From JBHHZJ01 sp046758005 (GTDB lineage Bacteria; Pseudomonadota; Alphaproteobacteria; Kiloniellales; J153), in contig JBHHZJ010000035.1 in NCBI GenBank assembly GCA_046758005.1, forward strand, positions 1 through 29,907: 29,907 bases of DNA. The letters run 5' to 3'. The position numbers were made by a program, and so were the translations under genes. Under the pieces are notes generated by a model. The model was given only the letters and a program-made list of their open reading frames with translations. It was not told the DNA's origin and did no database searches. Of the stretch, positions 24,584 to 29,907 are shown piece by piece; position 1 is the first letter of the stretch; every line of letters begins with the position of its first letter.

Positions 24584-24933
24584 TGCCCGTGCTGAAAGCG
24601 GACCAGGTACCTGAGGTCCTGCGCAAGGGCGGCTCGGCCCGCGTCGACCGGGACGTGCCGCCCCGGTTCCGGCCGGGCGACCGGGTCGTCGTGCGCAACC
24701 TCAACCCGCTGGGACACACCCGCGCGCCGCGCTACATCCGCTGCAAGCAGGGGGTCGTCGATCGCGACCACGGCGTCTTCGTCTTCCCCGACACCAGCGC
24801 CCTCGGCCTGGGCCAATCGCCGCAGCACGTCTACAGCGTGCGCTTCACCGGAGCCGAGGTGTGGGGGCCCGGGACGCCGGCCAACCAGGCCATCTACATC
24901 GACCTATGGGACGACTATCTGGACCCGGCCTGA
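24583..24933 (+). CDS. Nitrile hydratase beta subunit, C-terminal (SH3-like) half
   Basis: 116 residues matching the C-terminal half of nitrile hydratase beta: an N-terminal linker (LKADQVPEVLRKGGSAR), then the SH3-like barrel FRPGDRVVVRNLNPLGHTR, APRYIRCKQGVVDRDHG, VFPDTSALG, QHVYSVRF and the closing IDLWDDYLDP. In ordinary beta subunits this is fused to the helical half. Here it stands alone, as in the alpha subunit of thiocyanate hydrolase and in the three-subunit toyocamycin nitrile hydratase. Together with either N-half it adds up to a normal beta length (about 219-228). Translational coupling is implied by the TGATG overlap with copy 2. Confidence 0.88.
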   Translation: MPVLKADQVPEVLRKGGSARVDRDVPPRFRPGDRVVVRNLNPLGHTRAPRYIRCKQGVVDRDHGVFVFPDTSALGLGQSPQHVYSVRFTGAEVWGPGTPANQAIYIDLWDDYLDPA

Positions 24934-25307
24934 GCGCGCGGACCGCGCCCGCCCTGCCCGGCCAGCCCCGGGACGACGACGGCCCGGTGTTCCGGGAGCC
25001 CTGGGAGGCGCAGGCCTTCGCGCTCACGCTCGAACTGTTCGCGGCGGGGCACTTCACGTGGCGCGAGTGGACCGACACCCTGAGCGCAGAAATCCGGGCC
25101 GCGCAGGCGCGCGGCGACCCCGACCTGGGCGACACCTACTACCGGCACTGGCTCACCGCCCTGGAGCGGCTGGTGGCCGACAAGGGCCTGCTCGGCGCGG
25201 ACGAAATGACGCGGCGCAAGGGCGCGTGGGAGAAGGCCTACCGCAGGACGCCGCACGGCCGTCCGGTCGAGCTGGTCAGGGCTGGTCCGGGCGGCCGGGG
25301 CGCCTGA
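24906..25307 (+). CDS. Nitrile hydratase activator / accessory protein (beta N-half fold)
   Basis: About 133 residues. The text DDDGPVFREPWEAQAFALTLELF, then FTWREWTDTLSAEI and GDTYYRHWLTALERLVADKGLL, fits the nitrile hydratase accessory (P14K/NhlE-type) proteins. These are related to the beta N-terminal half and help insert cobalt or exchange subunits. Unlike the two beta halves, it has neither the MNGxHDLGG start nor the RxRERMDP segment, so it is unlikely to line the active site. The start is unclear: ATG 24906 overlaps the previous gene by 28 bp and has no good ribosome site. A CTG overlapping the previous stop at 24930 is possible but rare. Confidence 0.78.
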   Translation: MGRLSGPGLSARTAPALPGQPRDDDGPVFREPWEAQAFALTLELFAAGHFTWREWTDTLSAEIRAAQARGDPDLGDTYYRHWLTALERLVADKGLLGADEMTRRKGAWEKAYRRTPHGRPVELVRAGPGGRGA

Positions 25308-25314
25308 CACGTTA

Positions 25315-25335
25315 CCGACCGGTTTTCCAGGTCGG
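25315..25335 (+). terminator. Hairpin just after the nitrile hydratase cluster
   Basis: CCGACCGG-TTTT-CC-A-GGTCGG forms an eight-pair stem with a four-base loop and one bulged A, starting 8 bases after the last stop of the cluster. No T-run follows, so it may be an mRNA 3'-end stabiliser or a Rho-independent terminator of weak type. Confidence 0.4.
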
Positions 25336-25394
25336 CACGCCGGTTGTCGCTCCCGGCCGCCTCGGTCTCGGTATCCTGTCCGGATGGGCGAAAC

Positions 25395-26063
25395 CTAGTC
25401 GTTCGCCATCCGGCTGGCCACCCGGGTCACGCCGGCAGGCCGGCGGTAGAAGATGTGACGCCCGATCTTGGGGCCCATCTCGAAATCCTTCCGCCAGGCC
25501 GGGCTGACGTAGTCGGCGTGGTACCACAGCGCGCCGTCGGTCGGGTCCAGCGAGAAGCCCCAGTACACCGCAAGCGCGAACTGGTTGCTGATCCTCCAGT
25601 CGCGCTGGTTGCGGGGCGTGTCGCTGCGCCCGTCGCACCACCAGGTGAATTGGCAGCGGTAGCGCCTCAGCTCGCCGCCCTGGCGGACCACGTCGCAGAT
25701 CGTATCCGGGAAGCGGGAACTGGCGACCCGGTTCATCACGACGTGCCCAACCGCGAGCTTGCCCTGGTCCGGCTCGCCCCTGGCCTCGAAATAGATGTTG
25801 AGGGCCAGACAGGCGATCTCGTCCCGCGGATCGGCGCGGGTCGGCCGCTCGAACAGCCTGGCCTTATCCCCACCGACCTGGGCCAGGCCCGGAAACTTAC
25901 CGAGGTGCCGACCGAAGAACGGATTAATCCCGGCGCCCGGCTGCCCGGCGAGCGCCGCGCCGCTCAGGTACACCAGATACAGCGCCAAGCCCACCCAAAT
26001 CGCGGCGCGGAGAGCCTTTCGTCCCCTGAAACCCCCCGGTTTCCTGGCAAGAGTTTCAGTCAT
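25395..26063 (-). CDS. SleB-like cell wall hydrolase (Hydrolase_2 family)
   Basis: A 222-residue envelope protein. A basic N-terminus (to about 19) precedes one transmembrane/signal-anchor helix (about 20-40). A linker of about 40 residues leads to the SleB/CwlJ-type catalytic domain: IACLALNIYFEARGEP with the presumed catalytic Glu near 93, VGHVVMNRV, FPDTICDVV, CQFTWWCDG and a C-terminal GALWYHADYVSPAW. Such proteins cleave peptidoglycan as lytic transglycosylase-like enzymes. I chose ATG 26063, which has GGGGAGGGG just upstream and puts the anchor near the N-terminus; the frame stays open to 26168. A good promoter lies about 105 bp upstream in an AT-rich island. Confidence 0.88.
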   Translation of the reverse strand: MTETLARKPGGFRGRKALRAAIWVGLALYLVYLSGAALAGQPGAGINPFFGRHLGKFPGLAQVGGDKARLFERPTRADPRDEIACLALNIYFEARGEPDQGKLAVGHVVMNRVASSRFPDTICDVVRQGGELRRYRCQFTWWCDGRSDTPRNQRDWRISNQFALAVYWGFSLDPTDGALWYHADYVSPAWRKDFEMGPKIGRHIFYRRPAGVTRVASRMAND

Positions 26064-26174
26064 TTCCCCTCCCCATTCCCATGAAGCCTCGGCGGGGAGC
26101 CGGCCTTGTTTCCGACCCGGCGGCGTCCTGCCGCCCCTGTTTGCTCCCCGCCGACTTCGCGACAACAAAGACGA

Positions 26175-26202
26175 ATTATCCGAAGTTTTAATGATATGTC
26201 AA
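26175..26202 (-). promoter_or_regulatory. Sigma-70-type promoter for the cell wall hydrolase gene
   Basis: On the minus strand a perfect TTGACA (26202-26197) is followed after 16 bases by GATAAT (26180-26175, 5 of 6 to TATAAT). Transcription would start near 26168, giving a leader of about 105 bases before ATG 26063. A perfect palindrome abuts the -35 on its upstream side. Confidence 0.55.
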
Positions 26203-26214
26203 AGACTATAGTCT
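26203..26214. promoter_or_regulatory. Perfect 12-bp palindrome next to the promoter (possible operator)
   Basis: AGACTATAGTCT is its own reverse complement and touches the upstream end of the TTGACA hexamer on the minus strand. Such placement fits an activator or repressor site for the hydrolase promoter. The protein that binds it is unknown. In AT-rich DNA a 12-bp palindrome can also arise by chance. Confidence 0.4.
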
Positions 26215-26278
26215 ACAATTTTAAATAAATTTTGACAAAAATTAACCAATCAAACAATTATTTACTATTAAAATTTCC

Positions 26279-26350
26279 TTATACCAAGAGTTTCGCGCCC
26301 ACGATCTCGAAATCACACCCATGCACGTGGAAATTATTTTTGATGGCCAT
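26279..26350 (-). CDS. Possible 23-residue small protein
   Basis: A short frame on the minus strand with ATG at 26350 and TAA at 26279. AAGGA lies 7 bases before the ATG, a near-ideal ribosome site. The peptide starts MAIKNNFHVHGC and ends DFEIVGAKLLV. It has one Cys, no membrane helix and no recognised family. It sits upstream of the cell wall hydrolase promoter on the same strand. The opposite strand is also open here, and chance cannot be excluded at this length. Confidence 0.25.
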   Translation of the reverse strand: MAIKNNFHVHGCDFEIVGAKLLV

Positions 26351-26419
26351 GTTTCAATCCTTGACCGACTGCATGGTAAATCTTGAAATACTTGGTTAAC
26401 TCTTACGTCCCCCGGAAAG

Positions 26420-26716
26420 GTGTCGACGCTGTCGAACGGCCAGGCCACGGCGGGCTTGGCGGGCGCGCTCGGCGGCGCTATGTCTGCCTGGCCGCCGGAG
26501 GGGCCGGGCGACCCCGCCCTTGCCAACGGCCGGCGCAGGCAAGGGACGGTTATCGAGGCGAACCGCCGGATGGATCCCCAACGCTGGAACATGCCGGGCC
26601 GCACGGCCGGGCCCGCGGCCCTGCTCGAAGCCGAAGGTGCGCGCGCCGGGATCGCGGCGAAGGCCGGCGAGGCGGCGCGCAAGTTGCACACGAACCTGCG
26701 CACCTTGAGGGCGTGA
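26420..26716 (+). CDS. Possible 98-residue hypothetical protein upstream of uvrB
   Basis: A GTG-started frame (STLSNGQATAGLAGALGGAM near the start). About nine in ten third positions are G or C, which is like real genes in this window. An Ala/Gly-rich N-terminal segment is followed by a Pro-rich stretch and a basic, helix-prone end (LLEAEGARAGIAAKAGEAAR). No family is recognised. The only purine-rich run (GGAAAGG) overlaps the GTG and so is not a proper ribosome site. It could be a real small gene, or the 3' remnant of a longer one whose 5' part was lost at the AT-rich boundary (the frame is open from 26387). Confidence 0.35.
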   Translation: MSTLSNGQATAGLAGALGGAMSAWPPEGPGDPALANGRRRQGTVIEANRRMDPQRWNMPGRTAGPAALLEAEGARAGIAAKAGEAARKLHTNLRTLRA

Positions 26717-26769
26717 GCGGCGGACCCACACGCTGGCGCGGGCGTCGTGAAGCGGGCATATAAGGAACC

Positions 26770-28920
26770 ATGAGCCCCAGCGTCCTGGAACCTATCGTCA
26801 CTCCCTTCGTCAAAGCGGAAAGCCGGCCGCTGCGCATCGTCTCCGATTACGAACCGGCGGGCGACCAGCCGCAGGCGATCGCCGAGCTGGCGGAGGGCAT
26901 CGCGCGCGGCGAGCGCGACCAGGTGCTGCTCGGGGTCACCGGATCGGGCAAGACCTTCACCATGGCGCACGTGATCCAGCGCCTGCAGCGCCCGGCGCTC
27001 ATCCTGGCGCCGAACAAGACCCTCGCCGCCCAGCTCTACGCGGAGATGACGGGCTTCTTCCCGGACAACGCGGTCGAGTACTTCGTCTCCTACTACGACT
27101 ACTACCAGCCCGAGGCCTACGTGCCGCGCAGCGACACCTACATCGAGAAGGAAAGCTCGATCAACGAGCAGATCGACCGCATGCGCCACTCGGCCACGCG
27201 CTCGCTGTTCGAGCGCGAGGACGTGATCATCGTCGCCTCGGTGTCCTGCATCTACGGCATGGGCGCGCCCGAGACGTACGCCAGCATGACGGTGAGCCTG
27301 GCCACGGGCGACACGGTGCAACGCAACGGCCTGCTCAAGGCCCTGGTCGAGCTGCAGTACAAGCGCAACGACGTGGACTTCCACCGCGGCACCTTCCGGG
27401 TGCGCGGCGACACGGTCGAGATCTTCCCGGCCCACCTGGAGGACCGCGCCTGGCGCGTCTCGCTGTTCGGCGACGAGATCGAGGCGATCCACGAGTTCGA
27501 CCCGCTGACCGGCGAGAAGACGGCCGCGCTGGAGTCGGTCAGGGTCTACGCCAACAGCCACTACATCACGCCGCGCCCGACCCTCCAGCAGGCGATCCGG
27601 ATGATCAAGGAGGACCTCAAGGAGCGGCTCGATTTCTTTACCAAGGCGGGCAAGCCGCTCGAGGCCGAGCGCCTGGCCCAGCGCACCACCTTCGACCTGG
27701 AGATGATCGAGGCGACCGGCAGTTGCGCCGGGATCGAGAACTACTCGCGCTACCTCACCGGGCGCAAGCCGGGCGAGCCGCCGCCGACCCTGTTCGAGTA
27801 CCTGAGCGACGACTTCCTGCTCTTCGTCGACGAGTCCCACGTGACGATCCCGCAGCTGCACGGCATGTACCGGGGCGACTTCCAGCGCAAGTCGACGCTC
27901 GCCGAGTACGGCTTCCGGCTGCCCAGCTGCGTCGACAACCGACCGCTCAAGTTCGAGGAATGGGACGCCATGCGCCCGCAGACCGTGTGCGTCTCGGCCA
28001 CGCCGGGCCCGTGGGAGCTGCGCCGCACCGGCGGCGTGTTCGTCGAGCAGGTGATCCGCCCGACCGGGCTCATCGACCCGGTGTGCCTCGTGCGCCCCAC
28101 GGAAGCCCAGGTCGACGATCTCATGGCCGAATGCCGGGACACCGCGGCCAAGGGCTACCGCGTGCTGGTCACCACGCTGACCAAGCGCATGGCCGAGGAC
28201 CTGACCGAGTACCTGCACGAGGCCGGCCTCAAGGTCCGCTACCTGCACTCCGACATCGACACGCTCGAGCGCATCGAGATCGTGCGCGACCTGCGCCTCG
28301 GCGTGTTCGACGTGCTGGTCGGCATCAATCTATTGCGCGAGGGCCTGGACATCCCGGAGTGCGCGCTGGTCGCCATCCTGGACGCCGACAAGGAGGGCTT
28401 CCTGCGCTCCGCCACCTCGCTCATTCAGACCGTGGGCCGCGCCGCGCGCAACGTCGAGGGCCGGGTCGTCCTCTACGCCGACACCATCACCGACTCGCTC
28501 AAGGCCGCGCTCGGCGAGACCGACCGCCGGCGCGAGAAGCAGCAGGCCTACAACGCCGCCAACGGCATCACGCCCGAAACCATCCGCAAGCAGATCGCGG
28601 ACATCCTGCAAAGCGTCTACGAGCGCGACCACGTGACCGTGGGCACCGGCGACGAGGCCACGCCGCATCTCGTCGGCCACAACCTGCGCGCCCACATCGC
28701 GGAGTTGGAGAAGCGCATGCGCGCCGCCGCCGCCGACCTGGAGTTCGAGGAGGCCGCGCGCCTGCGCGACGAGATCCGCCGCCTCGAGGGCCAGGAGCTC
28801 GAGCTGCCCGCGGCGGGCGCCGGGCGCTCGACCGGCGGCTTCGCCGGGCGCATCGCCAAGGCCGACGCCAAGGCGCGCAGCCGCAAGGGCAAGGGGAGAT
28901 ACAGGGGACGTGGCAGATAG
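26770..28920 (+). CDS. uvrB: Excinuclease ABC subunit B
   Basis: A 716-residue DNA damage-recognition helicase of nucleotide excision repair; it is loaded by UvrA and then recruits UvrC. Walker A is GVTGSGKT (55-62). The damage-wedging beta-hairpin region is YFVSYYDYYQPEAYVP, and LLFVDESHV is the Walker B/DExH motif. Helicase motifs V-VI are present (GINLLREGLDIPE and QTVGRAARN). The C-terminal UVR motif (about 640-675, HIAELEKRMRAAA then FEEAARLRDEIRRLE) contacts UvrC, and a basic tail follows. ATG 26770 has AAGGA 5 bases upstream. No LexA box was seen, so SOS control is not evident. Confidence 0.97.
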   Translation: MSPSVLEPIVTPFVKAESRPLRIVSDYEPAGDQPQAIAELAEGIARGERDQVLLGVTGSGKTFTMAHVIQRLQRPALILAPNKTLAAQLYAEMTGFFPDNAVEYFVSYYDYYQPEAYVPRSDTYIEKESSINEQIDRMRHSATRSLFEREDVIIVASVSCIYGMGAPETYASMTVSLATGDTVQRNGLLKALVELQYKRNDVDFHRGTFRVRGDTVEIFPAHLEDRAWRVSLFGDEIEAIHEFDPLTGEKTAALESVRVYANSHYITPRPTLQQAIRMIKEDLKERLDFFTKAGKPLEAERLAQRTTFDLEMIEATGSCAGIENYSRYLTGRKPGEPPPTLFEYLSDDFLLFVDESHVTIPQLHGMYRGDFQRKSTLAEYGFRLPSCVDNRPLKFEEWDAMRPQTVCVSATPGPWELRRTGGVFVEQVIRPTGLIDPVCLVRPTEAQVDDLMAECRDTAAKGYRVLVTTLTKRMAEDLTEYLHEAGLKVRYLHSDIDTLERIEIVRDLRLGVFDVLVGINLLREGLDIPECALVAILDADKEGFLRSATSLIQTVGRAARNVEGRVVLYADTITDSLKAALGETDRRREKQQAYNAANGITPETIRKQIADILQSVYERDHVTVGTGDEATPHLVGHNLRAHIAELEKRMRAAAADLEFEEAARLRDEIRRLEGQELELPAAGAGRSTGGFAGRIAKADAKARSRKGKGRYRGRGR

Positions 28921-28938
28921 AGGGGCTTTCCCACGCCC

Positions 28939-29322
28939 TTACAGGTCGCTCTTGTCGATCTCCGCAATCAGCTTTTCGACGGTTTGCCGCAAGGCCGGTA
29001 GCTCCTGCGTCGCAGTATTCCATAACAACCGAACGCTGATCGTGTCGTAGTCATGTGCTAACTTTTCGCGCATTCCCTTGACGTCGTTCCAAGGCACGTC
29101 GGGATGGCGCGCAAGAAGGTCCGGCGCCATCGCATCCAGAGCCTTCACGGCCTCCCCAATGATCTCGAGGCGCCGGTAGACGGCATCTTGCGTCTTGGAG
29201 TCTTTGGCAAATTCGTCCATCGACATGCCGGCGACGTAGGATTCGATCGCCTTGATCGAATCCATCACGTGAGCCACCCGCACCCGCGGGTCCTTTTTAG
29301 AAGACTTGCCGCGCTTCGGCAT
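28939..29322 (-). CDS. hepT: HepT-like RNase toxin (DUF86 family)
   Basis: A 127-residue HEPN-domain protein. The ribonuclease motif R-x4-H-x-Y is intact at R85/H90/Y92 (MREKLAHDYD), within the typical DVPWNDVKGMREKLAHDYDT block. In characterised MntA-HepT (type VII) systems, HepT cuts RNA and is silenced when MntA adds AMP groups to the Tyr of this motif. A basic N-terminal extension (MPKRGKSSKK) is extra. ATG 29322 lies inside the end of the mntA-like gene (26-bp overlap), so the pair is coupled. Codon use is less GC-biased than its neighbours, consistent with a mobile module. Confidence 0.88.
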   Translation of the reverse strand: MPKRGKSSKKDPRVRVAHVMDSIKAIESYVAGMSMDEFAKDSKTQDAVYRRLEIIGEAVKALDAMAPDLLARHPDVPWNDVKGMREKLAHDYDTISVRLLWNTATQELPALRQTVEKLIAEIDKSDL

Positions 29323-29593
29323 TTACCCGATCGCGAACGTGACGGTCCATGGCGTCCCGGCTGATCAGATCGACTTTGCGGCCAAGCAGCTCGCTCAGAT
29401 GATTTTGCAGGCCGATGTAACGGATGAGCCCGACCCTGGTTCCTGGATCGAACTCCACGAGCAGATCGATGTCGCTGTCCGGCGCGGCTTCGCCGCGCGC
29501 GGTTGAGCCGAATATGGCGAGGGATCGAACCCCCAAGGCCTCAAGAGCGGCGCGATGCGCCTTGAGGGTGCGGCTGATTTGCTCCGGTCTCAT
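29297..29593 (-). CDS. mntA: MntA-like nucleotidyltransferase antitoxin
   Basis: A 98-residue minimal nucleotidyltransferase. The signature G29-S30-x10-D41-x-D43 (IFGSTARGEAAPDSDIDLLVEF) is complete, and KVDLISRDAM carries the usual third acidic position. In the type VII toxin-antitoxin family it AMPylates the HEPN toxin HepT, whose gene overlaps it downstream. Length is normal for the group. No clear promoter was found in the 259-bp gap on its upstream side, which otherwise holds nothing I can identify. Confidence 0.88.
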   Translation of the reverse strand: MRPEQISRTLKAHRAALEALGVRSLAIFGSTARGEAAPDSDIDLLVEFDPGTRVGLIRYIGLQNHLSELLGRKVDLISRDAMDRHVRDRVNAEARQVF

Positions 29594-29852
29594 GACGCCA
29601 GCCTACAAAGGCCGGAAGGATTGTAAAGCGGCTCGACGCGGGTTCTTGCGTTGGCCGGGAGCGTAAACTTGTCACTGTGGTCCGGATCCCGACGCGCGCC
29701 GCGGATTTGCGGCCACTGGCGATCCTGCGGGTCGCTGGAATTCCAAGCGTTGGGGCGAGCGGATTGGCCTTACCGTCGAATACGGGTTAGTTTTCTGCTG
29801 CCCTGACCAACTATCCCGCCAAGCAGAACATGGCAACCGAGGGAGGTAACGA

Positions 29853-29907
29853 GTGCTCGTCAAACAGATCTGGACCGCCAACGCGTACCGAAACTTCAAT
29901 TATCTCA
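29853..29907 (+). CDS. Start of a probable MBL-fold metallo-hydrolase (cut by window edge)
   Basis: GTG at 29853 with a clear GGGAGG ribosome site 6 bases upstream opens a frame to the window end: MLVKQIWTANAYRNFNYL. This beginning resembles glyoxalase II-like MBL-fold hydrolases (KQIWTAN then RNFNYLI). The metal-binding HxHxDH lies beyond the window, so only the start and its ribosome site are supported directly. Confidence 0.5.
   Translation, partial: MLVKQIWTANAYRNFNYL

Larger units (their letters stand above)
26064..26769. other. Long intergenic region between the cell wall hydrolase and uvrB
   Basis: About 700 bp. From the left it contains the GC-rich leader of the hydrolase gene and a very AT-rich island (about 26165-26300) with a minus-strand promoter and a perfect palindrome. 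A moderately AT-rich stretch to about 26410 has a possible 23-codon gene. Then comes a GC-rich stretch (26420-26716) with a coding-like 98-codon frame. The uvrB ribosome site (AAGGA at 26761-26765) ends it. No LexA-type GTTC/GAAC repeat was found near uvrB. Confidence 0.6.

Noticed and set aside
24575..24590. Frameshift breaking a single nitrile hydratase beta gene into two
   Set aside because: The junction is a clean TGATG stop/start overlap, both pieces have complete ends, and the same split exists in known three-subunit relatives. A sequencing error is possible but not the simplest reading.
26321..26386. 21-codon plus-strand frame in the AT-rich region
   Set aside because: No ribosome site, and it overlaps a minus-strand frame that has one; probably chance.
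26600..26770. LexA/SOS box upstream of uvrB
   Set aside because: I looked for GTTC-N7-GTTC, GAAC-N7-GAAC and CTGT-type palindromes and found only isolated half sites.
26242..28248. 668-codon open frame on the minus strand opposite uvrB
   Set aside because: It is antisense to a secure gene. Its residues (runs of Arg, Gly, Val, Ala, Asp) are those expected from reading high-GC codons backwards, and no family text is visible.
29672..29899. 75-codon minus-strand frame at the window end
   Set aside because: No ribosome site, no family text, and it covers the start region of the better supported plus-strand MBL-fold gene.

Overview
The window is high-GC DNA (roughly 70%), densely packed with genes and with strong G/C preference at third codon positions. 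Gene content points to an alphaproteobacterium, plausibly a Rhodospirillales-type lineage: a complete core hopanoid locus, a MetZ-type homocysteine synthase, a SleB-like cell-wall hydrolase, and a UvrB whose sequence looks alphaproteobacterial. The taxonomic reading is an inference from gene style, not a measurement.

Layout. (1) 1-3304, minus strand: a small catabolic-looking set made of an enolase-superfamily enzyme (cut by the window edge), an FAD-dependent DAO-family oxidoreductase and a TetR regulator. (2) 3496-4980, plus: a LuxO-like sigma-54 response regulator with no kinase beside it. (3) 5094-8208, plus: four small-molecule enzymes (HAD hydrolase, class I glutamine amidotransferase, HD phosphohydrolase, PhyH-type dioxygenase). 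(4) 8267-20533: hopanoid biosynthesis. hpnB-hpnC-hpnD-hpnE-shc-hpnG run on the plus strand and meet hpnH-ispH-hpnA-nucleotidyltransferase on the minus strand head-on, with an 18-bp overlap of hpnG and hpnH. hpnM follows, divergent from the nucleotidyltransferase. Together these condense farnesyl diphosphate to squalene (HpnC/D/E), cyclise it (Shc), add adenosine (HpnH) and remove adenine (HpnG). IspH feeds the isoprenoid precursor supply, and HpnM is a periplasmic transport component. (5) 20549-22181, minus: rhodanese and O-succinylhomoserine sulfhydrylase. (6) 22431-23159, minus: a membrane-anchored coiled-coil protein of unknown role, followed by a good intrinsic terminator. (7) 23308-25307, plus: an unusual five-gene nitrile hydratase-family cluster. 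It has a cobalt-type alpha subunit, a beta subunit split into separate N- and C-terminal proteins, TWO paralogous N-terminal halves, and an activator-like protein. All junctions overlap by 1-28 bp. (8) 25395-26063, minus: a SleB-like hydrolase, preceded by a strikingly AT-rich island with a good promoter, a perfect 12-bp palindrome and a possible 23-codon gene. (9) 26770-28920, plus: uvrB. (10) 28939-29593, minus: a MntA/HepT toxin-antitoxin pair. (11) 29853-end: the start of a probable MBL-fold hydrolase.

The most unusual item is the split, duplicated nitrile hydratase cluster. It resembles the three-subunit architecture known for thiocyanate hydrolase and toyocamycin nitrile hydratase, but with an extra N-terminal beta half. 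Second is the AT-rich regulatory island between the cell-wall hydrolase and uvrB. No tRNA, rRNA, CRISPR array, insertion sequence or prophage was seen.
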